Source: Ephydatia muelleri
Taxonomy: Eukaryota; Porifera; Demospongiae; Spongillida; Spongillidae
DNA length: 64,000 nucleotides
NCBI GenBank assembly: GCA_013339895.1
Contig: JABACO010000055.1
Location: forward strand, 52,325 to 116,324
Direction of reading: 5' to 3'
The position numbers were made by a program, and so were the translations under genes. The notes under the pieces were generated by a model. It was not told the DNA's origin. It searched no databases and saw nothing but the letters and a program-made list of their open reading frames with translations. Shown in pieces: positions 41,101 through 51,126 of the stretch (position 1 is its first letter; every line of letters begins with the position of its first letter).

Positions 41101-43377
41101 ATGTTGGTATTATTATGTTTATAAAATAAAATCAACACAAACATCCCCATGCATAACTTACCTCCTGATACAATATGATTGTGGATTGATGATTGAAAAA
41201 GAAAACAAATGAAATCTTAAGAGCTGTTTAATACACATGAGAGCCTCAAATGTACCATAATTTTCATGCACGCAGAGCAGAAATCTCCTTTATGCACACT
41301 GAGAAATATTGTGGTGAGGTACACATTGCAGAGCTTGTTACACTGTGATATAACTAGTATTGAGAACACAATGTTGATAGTAAAGAGAAAGAACATAAAC
41401 AATACTGGTAAAACCATATAAAAATACTTGTGTGGTTTCCACCAAGGCTCCAATTACATGAACCAAGACTAACTGAATAGCCAGCTAGGTAGAGTAGAAC
41501 ATGTGAGACAATGAGACTAAAATCTAAAATAATAGTTCATAGCCCTAAACCAATGAATATAGTTCATTATCTTCCTACAGTAACTTATTGAAAACAGTCA
41601 TAGTATTACATGGAATTTTGTTTTGTGATTCAATGTTTTAGGGTAAAAAAAAGAGCAGGCCATTGCAAGCTCCTAATCAACATTTGTTAGATAATCCATC
41701 CCCCATGTACATTACATTGATAGAAATCAATAGGCCATAATATTCTCCTCCGGATATTGCTAATGATGATTTTGGGAGATATATACATTTGTGTGCACAC
41801 ATGTGACCTAAAGGCATTACACTGTATACACTGCATGAGCCATCTAGACTTCCATTATTGCATAGTTTGCATCAATGTTAATAAATTAATACTCTATCCA
41901 ATATTTCAATGGCTTGTGGTAGTTTAATGTGCTTTCAATGCTTGTGATGGAAATTTGTTCAAAAACCATGCAAATCTCTGGGCACATCACTTGTAGCTTG
42001 TGACTCACTTTATTCACAGAAGCTCCTGCCTTCAGAAGTATCTCCACCACAGTGGTATGACCATTTTGAGCTGCAGCATACAGAGGATTCTGCAATATCA
42101 AAGAGCTAAAACACGTATAGTACACCCAATTCCACCTTAGCAGTATACTGTAGAATCGTTGGACCAAACAACTCTAACTGTTCTATTATTATTGATGACA
42201 AGAGAAAAAAAGCACAGATTTGTATCCAATAGAAATTCCAGAGCCAGACGTCCAGCTGACATTCGCCTCTCTCAACCACTCCTACTGGTGAAATATCAAA
42301 AAGCCTTAGAGATAGAATACCACATGATTCATTCGGTAACACTATAAGGACCAAACAATTACTCATTTGTTTATTAGGTCACACCCCATGACTGATACAA
42401 ATCCATTACAAGCCTTTTTTCTGTGCAAATATTGACACAACCATAACTTACCCTCTGATATATATGATGATTGTGGATTGTCGAGGATTTATTTGAAAGA
42501 AAAAAGATTAAAGAACTGGTAAAGGACGACATAATATTATAGATATTACATAACATATCCAGATATTACATAACATATCCACTCCTGCATCATCATATAA
42601 TAATACACACTATAATACCGAATGTTATTTTGTATAAACTACTGCACAAAAAATGGTCTGAGATACTTTTTCATTATTTGATAGCAACCAAGTGATATTT
42701 AGATTGTTACTGTATGTACAGTTGTCACCATGCTGGTCCTCATAGAAATCGCGAAAGCATTCAACTGTATTGAAGGCATGATGCTGGATTAATGCTTCTA
42801 AAAATAACCCCTTGCATTGCTTCACTAATTAGTATTGATGGAAGAGCACTGAAGCATGCCTTGAATGACACATGGTATGGATGTATAGCACCCTCCCCTT
42901 AAATGATGTGACTGTACGAACATTCCAGTATATAAACATCTACTTTTAAGCAGTCAAAAATCAAATGAGCATCGCAACATCAACAGATCAATGATTTGCA
43001 ATCATGGAGTGACCCACTGTGAGATTCCTCATTATATAAGCATTAATGCATGACCAGGATCCTTTCTAAGGAGTAATCTCTGAACACAGAATCATACTCC
43101 GCATAACGTACGACCTCATTGCTTCCCCTTGCATTACAGTATATACGGTACAGCTACATACCTACAGTATGCTTTTGATCCCACTGACATGCCACAATCA
43201 CATCTGCATGGTATACGAACCTGATCTGCGCTACTCTCAATATCGACGCTAAGTGATATAAATTTCTGAACAGCTTCCACAAATAAGCTACCATCCGCAT
43301 CAGCACCCAGTGATAGGAGTCTCTGAACTGCTTCTACATCACCAGCCTTGCACGCAGTGACCAACTGTGAATGTAAA

Positions 43378-43409
<32 letters not shown>

Positions 43410-43959
43410 CATTTAATGTACTAGGCACAGCAAATAGCACTAGGTCAAAAATACACTCATGCTCTGGGCTATTCCTTTTTACAATAGTACAAGGGGATGG
43501 AGGACATCCCAACAAATGCCCCCGCATGGACATTACCAAAGCACATCCCGATCATTTATGGAATAGCCGAAATTTGAATCCAGAAGTATCTTCCTCCTGC
43601 TCCTGCTTATCTCGCGCTAAAATTCTTGTTCGTGGATTTACCAAAGGTCCCCCCAGCATTCGAACACGTATATATGTGCATGCGCGCCTATTTGGGATGC
43701 TCTGCACTTCTGCGTTGCCCTCATACACTGCAACAAACCAGCTGTCTGCACGCAATCGCTTCCATGGACTCTATACGACACCTTTTGGACCCAAGCGAGC
43801 AGGACGGTAGGAGTGTGTTATGTGCAGGCTCTGATATATTCTAATTAAAGCCACCGCCCTCATTCAGTATTCCCCCCTCACCAAGGCAGCAATATGTGAT
43901 TTCTATACCGGTCCGTATACTTACCGACAACACAAGCATACCTTCTCGTTTCCAGACAT
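29264..43959 (-). CDS. Ankyrin / heptad coiled-coil / TKL-type protein kinase
   Basis: Exons on the minus strand: 43959-43942 (MSGNEK), 43364-43221, 42089-42009, 39688-39608, 33680-33582, 32292-32224, 30956-29264; every intron is phase 0. Ankyrin units include LVTACKAGDVEAVQRLLSLG, NPLYAAAQNGHTTVVEILLK, STPLHVACENRHYDIVAVLL and NGKTALDLIVQNYKEDIAQL. A long heptad coil follows (ERATIAE, ERATVAE and similar), then a kinase domain: glycine loop GRGGWGVV, VAAK lysine, catalytic HRDVSSSNVLL, DLG in place of DFG, and APE. It probably signals as a cytoplasmic scaffolded kinase; substrate unknown. The last exon reads through only if three one-base indels are allowed: T7 at 30460-30466 and T5 at 30398-30402 each one base too long, and one base missing near 30046-30050. 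Each correction restores the repeat or the WVV-EEE-FTE junction. About 730 aa; more ankyrin exons may be missed. Confidence 0.8.
31215..31640 (+). mobile_element. Retroelement fragment (fossil) inside an intron
   Basis: The plus strand shows pieces resembling the region after the reverse-transcriptase core of the same broad retroelement group as at 1569-2040: RHSAIKDIIHRSLASARIP, a DVTCPDTFA motif, and a VAIQRGN motif. The fragment is short, with several breaks and no recognisable ends, and lies antisense in the intron between exons 32292-32224 and 30956. It is an old fossil, assigned from memory of the family pattern. Confidence 0.5.
32041..32104. repeat. (GT)n microsatellite
   Basis: A GT tract of about 64 bp in an intron of the kinase gene. 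Confidence 0.95.
32458..32937. mobile_element. MITE with internal tandem repeats, second copy, inverted
   Basis: Same family as 25248-25771 in the opposite orientation, with ends GGGCTATTCCATAAAATAAT and its inverted copy. The interior is tandem units containing GTGTCCAGAGGGGGT and CAATGGTAATGTCC. A 3-bp TAT flanks both sides. It lies in an intron of the kinase gene between exons 33582 and 32292. Confidence 0.85.
34563..35897. repeat. Minisatellite, 26-28-bp unit
   Basis: About 48 copies of a unit GGTGTGGCTACTATCAATG plus TACCATA(TA). Copies from 34.56 to about 35.4 kb are nearly identical, while those from 35.4 to 35.85 kb carry many small insertions and deletions. It lies in the large intron between exons 39608 and 33680 of the kinase gene. 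It has no spacers, so it is not a CRISPR array. Confidence 0.97.
36179..36250 (-). repeat. Intronic block 1, acceptor-GGG-donor
   Basis: On the minus strand: a pyrimidine tract, then TATATCAG, GGG, GTAAGTTATG. One of five related blocks in introns of the kinase gene. Confidence 0.6.
37678..37750 (-). repeat. Intronic block 2, acceptor-GAG, donor altered
   Basis: On the minus strand: TACATCAG, GAG, ATAAGTTATA. Related to block 1, but the donor GT is AT, so this copy should not splice in the same way. Confidence 0.6.
38611..38690 (-). repeat. Intronic block 3, acceptor-AGG-donor
   Basis: On the minus strand: AACATCAG, AGG, GTACATGTAAGTGC. Related to block 1, with a 6-bp change that leaves two possible donors. 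Confidence 0.6.
38901..39530. mobile_element. Non-autonomous DNA transposon, 630 bp
   Basis: The left end CAATGACACGTTTAACCGAT and right end (inverted) CAATGAAACTAGTTTAACCG match over about 28 bp including TATATGC. No coding capacity was seen, and no clear target duplication could be read. It lies in an intron of the kinase gene. Confidence 0.6.
41155..41230 (-). repeat. Intronic block 4, acceptor-GAG-donor
   Basis: On the minus strand: a pyrimidine-rich tract, TGTATCAG, GAG, GTAAGTTATG. Related to block 1. Confidence 0.6.
42445..42525 (-). repeat. Intronic block 5, acceptor-AGG-donor
   Basis: On the minus strand: TTTTTTCTTTC, CAATCCACAATC, TATATCAG, AGG, GTAAGTTATG. Related to block 1. Confidence 0.6.
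43466..43569. mobile_element. Short MITE, GGGCTATTCC ends
   Basis: It starts GGGCTATTCC and ends TTTATGGAATAGCC, the termini of the 25248/32458 family, around an interior of only about 80 bp. It lies in the first intron of the kinase gene. Confidence 0.6.
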
Positions 43960-44063
43960 GATACGAGTGTACACAATCCCCCTTTCAATACCTACGCAAC
44001 AGATTGTTTACAGGCTCTAGACGTATGTTTGCCACGCCTCAATTATGGTTATGTAGTACAGTT

Positions 44064-44170
44064 AGTCTCGTACCCAGACCCACCATGTTGTATGTAAGCG
44101 ATAAACGCTTACGTCATGCCATAGTGTAAGCGATAAACACTTAGGTCATGGTGGGTCTGGGTACGAGACT
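44064..44170. mobile_element. Hairpin MITE, AGTCTCGTACCCAGACC ends
   Basis: A 107-bp element with 24-bp near-perfect inverted ends (AGTCTCGTACCCAGACCCAC and its complement). The interior is two inverted copies of a GTAAGCGATAAAC motif. It lies just upstream of the kinase gene start, between it and ferritin copy 2. Other loci carry the same terminal motif (26082, 27488, 46545, 53972). Confidence 0.8.
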
Positions 44171-44733
44171 TTATATGTACACACTTTGTAAACGTTTTGT
44201 CAATATGAATCACTACTACTCGAACGATGACTGGTTCGATCAGCGTCCAGCTGCATGGTTGTCTCTTCCTTGATTGTTGTATTTTCGCGGTCTCAAATCT
44301 GTGTTGTTGACCTTGATCCTTTAGCAACCCTTTTCATAGCCAGTTTGTAAGTGCATGAATGCGTGCCAATGCGTGCCTTAGAATCTGTAGTTTTGCTATT
44401 TGTTATTTGTATCTGTAAATTTAAAATATCAAATCTAATTAATCTGTTATTTTAAAAGCAGTGTTTCAAATGTCATACATTTGTTGCTAATATCCATTTG
44501 TCCTTATTGCAGCGTATACGCAGATACAGTTAGCATGTATTGGCCAATCATTTCTAACTTTTTAGGCCCTAAACGATTATCTATGTCATCATCATTCTAC
44601 CGAATTAGTGCGAAAAGTGTCTACAAAAACAAACAGATCTTTGGCGCCTTTACTCTACAACAAACGTGTATCCACATATATGCGCATGCGCGACGAAATA
44701 CCATTCAGCAGCTGGCCTGGCCTGGTGTACAGT

Positions 44734-45784
44734 ATGGATCTCTGCAAGCAGAATTTTGCCCCGGAATGCGAAGCCGGAATCAACAGACAGATCAACAAGG
44801 AACTTTACGCCTTCTATACCTACACATCTCTGGTTGAGAAAACGCAAACAAACCACTAAGTAAACTTCACTTTGAACTCTTCATTGTACAGGCCTTCTAC
44901 TTCGAGCGAGACGACGTGGATCTGAAGGGATTCGCCAAGTTCTTCCGTGACTCCGCCAAGGAGGAGCTCGAACACGCCGAGAAGTTCATGAAGTTCCAGA
45001 CCGAGCGTGGAGGAAGGATCGTTCTCCAGGACATCAAGAGGCCCGACAAGGACGAGTGGGGAACTGGTCTGGACGCCATGGAGACCGCCCTGGCTCTGGA
45101 GAAGACCGTGAACCAGGCTCTCCTGGACCTCAAAACAACGTCTGATGAACACGGAGACCACCAAGTAATAAAAAACTATGTGGGACCGTGTCCAGAAAAA
45201 TTGCGCTAGTGGTTCTTTTCCAAATGTAATACGTAGAGCTAATTAAAACTTTAGTAGCCTATACTTCCACGAAGAATATAGTCCAATTTTGAAATTGTAA
45301 AACTTGATAACTATATCCAACAGAGCATTTTTGCTGGACATTGTTCGTGTGTTTTGTGTATAATGGTTACTCTTCGAGTAATGATACAAATAACATATAC
45401 AGCAATAATACTAGACATAGATTGTATACAGCACCACAGCAGGTAATGCACGCTATTACTACTGTGTAAATGAGCACACACAAAATACACAACGACTATG
45501 TCTGAACAGCTGATTTTCGACCTATAGTTAAGCTGGGATGTCAGAGTAATAATTATTGTTAATTTAGAAATAAACATCTTTGGGTTATATTACAGAAGTG
45601 CTACAGCAATGTGGGTTAAGTAATGCGACTTTGTCAATTTCAGATGTCTGATTTCATCGAAGAGGAGTTCCTCGGTGAGCAGGTGGCGTCAATTAGAAAG
45701 CTTGCAGGATACATCACCAACCTGAAACGCGTTGGTACTGGCCAAGGCGAATATCTGTTTGATCACGAGACCCTGGGAGATTAA
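44734..45784 (+). CDS. FTH: Ferritin, ferroxidase (H) type, copy 2
   Basis: Three exons, 44734-44832, 44892-45164 and 45644-45784, have exactly the lengths of copy 1 (99, 273, 141 nt) and give 170 aa. Introns are 59 and 479 bp, both phase 0. Ferroxidase residues are kept: Glu in NKELYA, Tyr in [23 protein letters not shown] and LGEQVAS. The protein differs from copy 1 mainly at the N-terminus (MDLCKQNFAPECEAGIN), around LKTTSDEHGDHQ, and at the C-terminus (GTGQGEYLFDHETLGD). Codon bias is again strongly C/G-ending. I found no CAGUGN hairpin in the roughly 330 bp upstream of the ATG, so IRP control is not evident. An in-frame ATG 54 bp upstream (MRMRDEIPFSS) exists, but the family start is at 44734. 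Confidence 0.96.
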
Positions 45785-47520
45785 GATTGTAACTTGGTAG
45801 TCCCGTTGACTGAGACATGGATGCATCATGTATTTCATTATGGAATTAACTAAAGATGAGTTTATGCAGATAAGTAAACATGTTTGATGACCTGCATCAT
45901 ACATGGAAAGAGATTGTCCCTCGTAACACATTGGCAGTGTTGTATTAAATGCTGTGGCGATTTCTTACAGCAAGTTTCTGCGACAAGTGTGTGTGTGTGT
46001 GTATAATGTACATGATTGTGGAAGTTACATTATTACATGCATTTGATTGACAACTACAATTCAAGAAGATTTAGTAAAAGAGTTTCTGAATAAGCGTAAC
46101 AAATGTACTCAGTATTCAAATTAGTTAGAAAACTGTCGTAATTATCTTCTTTTTTTGTTTTTATTTTATAGTTGCAATTTAAAATCATTTATAGCAATCA
46201 ATACACACATATGCAGGATTTAAAAAGGAAGTCCGATGTCTTGGGGAAGAGAGGCTTTGTCTTTTCTGGAACAACTCACAGCTAGGCTGTAATTTAATTA
46301 CATTGGACTGTGGTGCTAAATTCCAAACGGTGTCTGATGGATGATACAGACATCATTCCCGAATAAGTGACACACATGAGCGGAGCATGTATCCACGCGG
46401 GCATGTCATTTATCATTTCCATGCATGCATACCTCCCTTTTCTACAGTCTGTCAGTTGGATGAACTGGAGCCTCCCGTGTCTACATGAGATGACCAGTGG
46501 GACCTGTTTACGTAATCGCTTAGACATTATGCTTACGTAAACAGGTCTGGGTACGAGACTAATGTAAATTTGCTGTTCGGTTATTTTGTCATATCCAGAA
46601 ATGAGCGGTCAAAAGTCAGAATAATTTACTCGCGGTTTGCGAATCACCGAATATTCCCGTATACCTTCCCATACCAATGTATGGGTTAGTTGTATACCAA
46701 GGACGCCAGATTTTTCCCAGGATTTGAAATTTGAAAATGTTAGTACACTACATTTGTTATGATTTTTAGTGGTGTCGCCGTATTTTTCCTATTTAAGCTG
46801 GGGCTTCCCTAGGATTGTCGTAACATTTGTTCCCAAATGTACAGGTATATAGTCAATGAGAAGGGTTTCTCATTACAATATTCCACGGTCATTTGTGTCA
46901 GTACCTTTACGATTTACGATTTTGATATTTGAAAATAATATAGCTAGTACATCGAAGAACTATAAAATGTACTAAAATCTAGGCCTTCCTATAGAAAAAT
47001 CGGCTTCCATACCCGGGAGAAGCATTTCATGTTGAATCTGTACGTTCCTCCATCTCGTGCCCTCAAAATTGACTCACGTGTGGATAGATAATGCTGTGTA
47101 GTTGAAGTGTGGCCCTCCTTCAGTTTTTTGATGGCATGAAATTGGTCCCAGACCTCTCATCGCGCTGCCCAAAAAGGTTTTCTACCAGTTGAGTTACTAT
47201 GCGATCTTACCCGATGCGATCGGGATCGTTTGTATAAATCGCGCATACAGTACCATCCAGACGTAGCTTCTTGACACACGCGTGCGCGCGTCACGAGTGA
47301 TACCCGTGCGTGACTCGAGCATACTTGTGTTTCACACGCATCAGGTTAGTCGTGGCGCGAAGCGACATTTTCGAGACACGAACTCGCGTGATGGCATGTA
47401 CCCACTCCCTCAGTTGTAAAATACTATGGACAAAATTTCTACAATTCAGGAGCCCTTTGCTTGAATGCAAAACTAAGTTGTTTGTGAAGCCAGAACAGAG
47501 TAAGACTATGAGCTGTGTGT
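45785..47520. other. Downstream of ferritin 2, no gene seen
   Basis: The first 200 bases are probably 3'UTR, with an ATTAAA near 45944. A dispersed repeat copy lies at 46293-46561 (listed separately). A stretch near 46570-46620 (GCTGTTCGGTTATTTTGT) matches 53935-53970 inverted. No coding region or RNA gene was recognised. Confidence 0.5.
46293..46561 (-). repeat. Dispersed repeat, copy A
   Basis: About 270 bp ending GGTCTGGGTACGAGACT. The same sequence, diverged, lies inverted at 53971-54235 (shared: GTGTGTCACTTATTTCGGGA on that copy, GATGATACAGACATCATTCC on this one). The terminal motif is that of the 44064 hairpin MITE, so this is probably a longer member of that family. Confidence 0.7.
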
Positions 47521-47529
47521 GTTGTTAGT

Positions 47530-47558
47530 GTGTGTGCGTTTGTACTGTGTGCGTGTGC

Positions 47559-47597
<39 letters not shown>
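47530..47597. repeat. (TG)n microsatellite
   Basis: A TG-rich tract with CG and TT interruptions. Confidence 0.9.
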
Positions 47598-47599
<2 letters not shown>

Positions 47600-47715
47600 G
47601 CTTAGACCTATTATTATGTGCTTGACCTTACAATTGTGTGCTATGTAAACTGTGATTAGCCTAATCTGTGATGTTAGACTGCCTGGGGGTACAAGTACAT
47701 GTAGCAGCTGAAAAC

Positions 47716-47895
47716 AGTAGGTCCAGGGTAGGCCTATGTAGGTACGTAGGTCCAGGGTAGGCCTATGTAGGTACATGTAGGTCCAGGGTAGGCCTATGTA
47801 GGTACATGTACATGTAGGTCCAGGATAGGCCTACATAGGTCCAGGGTACTATAGTATAGGCCTATGTACAGTTAGGTACATTGTAGGTCCAGGGT
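47716..47895. repeat. Tandem repeat, about 35-bp unit
   Basis: Five or so copies of GTAGGTCCAGGGTAGGCC followed by TATGTAGGTACATG, with decay at the right end. Confidence 0.9.
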
Positions 47896-48189
47896 GGTAC
47901 AGGTGGTGATGAACACGTAGGCAAAGATGAGGAGAGTGAAGATGAGGATAACTATTCAGATGGAATTGAAGTTGACTAAAACCTACAAACACCTGGACCC
48001 TTGCACAAGTACATGCATGTACTGAATTACAATTGTATGGCCCTTGAAGATAATTTCATTATGTGGTAGGTCCATTGTATGCTATGTAAACTGTGGTTAG
48101 CTAATCTGATGTTAGACTGCCAGTTCTAAGAGAACAAACTGTACCTATGTCTTAAAAGCACACACTTTATATGTGTAGCACCTATATAC

Positions 48190-48325
48190 AAACCACACAT
48201 TGTGTGCAGCGATGGTGATGGCATGCATGGGAGCATTAGTCCTGATGCCATAAACTTCACAATCAAGTACATGATGGGAGGGGGGTGAGTGGCCTGATGC
48301 AAAGCCTTTGGCCTAGTGGTAGAGA
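48190..48325 (+). repeat. Direct repeat flanking a recombinase fossil, left copy
   Basis: It starts ACAAACCACACATTGTGTGC and ends TTTGGCCTAGTGGTAG. A diverged copy lies in the same orientation at 49017-49122. The segment after it contains a tRNA-like A box (TGGCCTAGTGG) and, 60 bp on, a B-box-like GGTTCAATA, so a tRNA-derived SINE is an alternative reading. Confidence 0.6.
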
Positions 48326-48419
48326 CATTTTAGTCTGTTGCATAATGTCCTGGTACTTTGTTGTTCTAGGGTTCAATAAGAGAGCTCTGTTTTAAAAGTC
48401 TGTTTGGGACTGTTTCTAT

Positions 48420-48950
48420 GGAGATGACAATCCTGTTTTTTGTATTGGTGAAGAACAGCAGGGTCCAGGAACCCAATGTTGAGACTGACCATCTGGAGTC
48501 ATCCACCTCAGGCTCAGTGAATTTACTCAATCAGAGTTACCAGGCAAGATGTCTGCTGGTCCGGAGTGCATGCACTTCTTCATCAAGTGGTCCAAAACCA
48601 ACCAGATGGGCAGGTGCGTTCAGCTTACCAAAGGCAGACACATGTGTCCAGTTCCAGCAATGGAGGCCTACAGAGAATGTTGTCACTGTTCCACTCACTC
48701 CTCACCCCTCTTCCACTTCAAAGATGGGAGAATACTCACATCTAAGAGCTTCCGCTCCACCTTTCTACCCCTGGTATGGTGGAGCTATGTGGCTACAATC
48801 CAGCCAAATATAACACCCACATTGGTGCAGCCATGTACAGTAGCTGCCAGAACAGGCCTTCCCACTGACACCATTTGGAACCTCGGAAGAGGTGAAGCAA
48901 AGCATACCAGACATACATATTGGTGCAGCCACAGTACATGTAAACTCTAA
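48420..48950 (+). mobile_element. Tyrosine-recombinase fragment (Crypton- or DIRS/Ngaro-like fossil)
   Basis: The plus strand encodes FIKWSKTNQMGRCVQL, MCPVPAMEAYRECC, SPLFHFKDGRILTSKSF and, further on, TVAARTGLPTDTIWNLGR. These match the C-terminal half of transposon tyrosine recombinases (SKTD, LCPV-A---Y, GPLF-F-DG-LTR, AA--GL----I--LGRW). Only this part is present, so the element is broken and old. Direct repeats flank it at 48190-48325 and 49017-49122. Crypton and DIRS-group elements both use this enzyme; no reverse transcriptase is visible nearby, so the type is undecided. Confidence 0.6.
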
Positions 48951-49016
48951 TTGCTAACTAGCAATAGCACAAATTGTGCATTGTTTTAACTGCACATTAC
49001 ATCTATCTATGTTCAC

Positions 49017-49122
49017 ACAAACCACACACTGTGTGCAGAGACAGGGGTTGGGCCTGATGCCATAACATGGGAGGGGGTGGAGTGTGCTTTGACCCTGATG
49101 CAGGGCTTTGGCCTAGTGGTAG
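49017..49122 (+). repeat. Direct repeat flanking a recombinase fossil, right copy
   Basis: A diverged copy of 48190-48325: CAAACCACACACTGTGTGC at its start, GGCTTTGGCCTAGTGGTAG at its end. Confidence 0.6.
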
Positions 49123-49129
49123 ACTGAGC

Positions 49130-50048
49130 AGCGCCCCGATGTGTAGACAAAGCTTTCCTTAATGTAAGTATATATTGTGATAGCGCTCTTCCATTGGCGA
49201 AGTCCCAGAGAGTGCTTCGCAGTTAAGCGCTTTACGTGTATTGATCGACGCACACATGCAGACAAATATTGAAAATGCGGCACATTCAGACTTAATGTTA
49301 ATCGGTAAGACTGAGAAGCCTACGTAGGTCGTAGCTGTACTGGAAAGTGCTAACAAATCATTTTTTTCCCTGCGTGTAAGCGTATCAGTGCACGTGCCTA
49401 GCCTAAGCGCTTCATTCATCGAGCTGCATGCAGGCTAAACGAACACTGTTTACAATAAACTTCAAGTGAAAACAACCCACTATATAGGTCAAAAGTGTCC
49501 ATGACGACGTCTTGTATACAATAAATATAATAGCTTCACCATAATGCATTAGCAGTGAGCTAGGGTTGGTGGGTGTCCCTCTAGCTGGCAGTCTAGACCT
49601 ATGGGAATTGGGGGGAGGAGGCTAGGGAAAAGGTTTCCACTTAGCTACCTGGCTTGCTATTGGCTCAGATCATCACCAGCAGCCTTGTTAATCTTCAGCT
49701 GAATTAACTTATTGTGCACATTTATTCACCATAAGACAATTATTGCCAATATTTATTGGCAGATGACGCAATGGCATACTTATATGAATAAATTATGCGC
49801 GGTAGAAATTAATTTATTGTCTTGATTTTAGTTAAAGAATGGTTAATGGAATAATTTTTCAAAGTAATATATCATAATCAGACCGATTTATAGTACATTA
49901 TAAACTTGTTTTGAAATAAAAAGCAAGATTCCGCCTATGTATGGGCCATTTCTGGATATGTGAGGTTTTTGGTTCTTCCCATTGTGCAGTAACTTTCAGA
50001 CTGTGGATTCAGGTGCCGGTGTAGCAGGATACCCTGTCCCCCCCCCTC

Positions 50049-50081
<33 letters not shown>

Positions 50082-50760
50082 ATTGTCCGTAGCCTAGGAT
50101 CCCTAGAACAATTATTCGATTATCGGTCCGCTTTAGGATTTGCTGTCCCCCTTCGTTTTTGCAAACAACGTTTAACCAAAATAGCCCATTCGATAGGATA
50201 TTAGTGCATGCTGTTGCGCTCTCCTTAAGAACTTTGAGTGTTGATCACTTTGGCCAACATTCACAGTACATGTATATGTGTATATACATGTACATTTAAT
50301 TTAAGTGGTATGCTATAACTACCCAATACTGGCTGATAATTTCTCCAGATATCCAGAACTACTTTCCATTACATCAATGCACCTTTACGACTTCAATGCT
50401 AACGGACAAACCCAATATTTATTCGATGTAGGAATTATAGCTATTCTGTTTTAATATAGTGCAGTATACTGCAGAACATTATGTACATGGCTTCCTAAAC
50501 AAAACAAGTCGCAAAACATTACACACAAAGAGTTTTGTATCCCAGTCCAATTGTATCAATCTGCACAATTGGCTGTCTCAGTAAAATTATTGACCAAAGA
50601 GTTATTGGTCAGTCAAATAACATTAATTGTCTAAAACGCTGCTATACTATTGTTGTACTAGAACTTTAGACACTAAATCTACCTTCATTAATGAATAACA
50701 AATTCTAGTGTGTGGTGTCTAATGCTCTCAACAGGCCTGAATTGCATGTCATGTCGGCTG
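49130..50760. other. Stretch with no recognised gene
   Basis: AT-rich sequence with a C-rich run at 50038-50076. The segment 49947-50020 (ending GACTGTGGATTCAGGTGCC) recurs inverted at 53885-53955. I see no coding region, RNA gene or transposon ends that I can define. Confidence 0.5.
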
Positions 50761-50769
50761 TATTGCTTT

Positions 50770-51075
50770 TGAGATAGAGCAAGCCTTCTTCATCACGAAA
50801 CTGTGTGCTCTCCTGCGAAACGCCCGCTTTTCCGATTAACTAGCATCCACCCGATACTCGCCGTGTTTCAGATACTGAAAAATCTCGTTGTAGAGTGGTA
50901 CTTCCTGATCTTCATCGTTCATTCTTATAGATGTGACACGCTTCCGACGTCGACTGCGTTTGAGAACATGTGGCGAATTTAAAAAACTGAAGGTATTATA
51001 CGGTATACTGTGCCTGAAATCCAGACGCACGAGCTCTAGGTGCACGTGTATATGTATAAGTAACACATCCCCCAA
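50770..51075 (-). mobile_element. GIN/Ginger-like integrase N-terminal fragment (fossil or domesticated)
   Basis: The minus strand encodes RMNDEDQEVPLYNEIFQYLK and then HGEYRVDAS. It is followed by material resembling the EKRAFRRRA block that precedes the zinc-binding domain in gypsy-type, Ginger and GIN1/KRBA2 integrases. Only this leader region is seen, with no zinc finger or DDE core, and the piece looks broken. An acceptor-like TACCTTCAG precedes it near 50990, so an exon of a host gene derived from such an integrase is an alternative. Confidence 0.4.
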
Positions 51076-51126
51076 AATATCGAAGTTACAAGGGGGGACA
51101 AGCTATCCTAAAGGCGGACAACGGTT

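Noticed and set aside
44461-44485. CAGTGT upstream of ferritin copy 2 as a possible IRE
   Set aside because: The flanks do not form the five-pair upper stem or place a bulged C.
48265-48385. tRNA-derived SINE (A box TGGCCTAGTGG, B box GGTTCAATA)
   Set aside because: The box spacing is larger than in tRNAs and only one of the two repeat copies has the B box in view. Kept only as an alternative reading.
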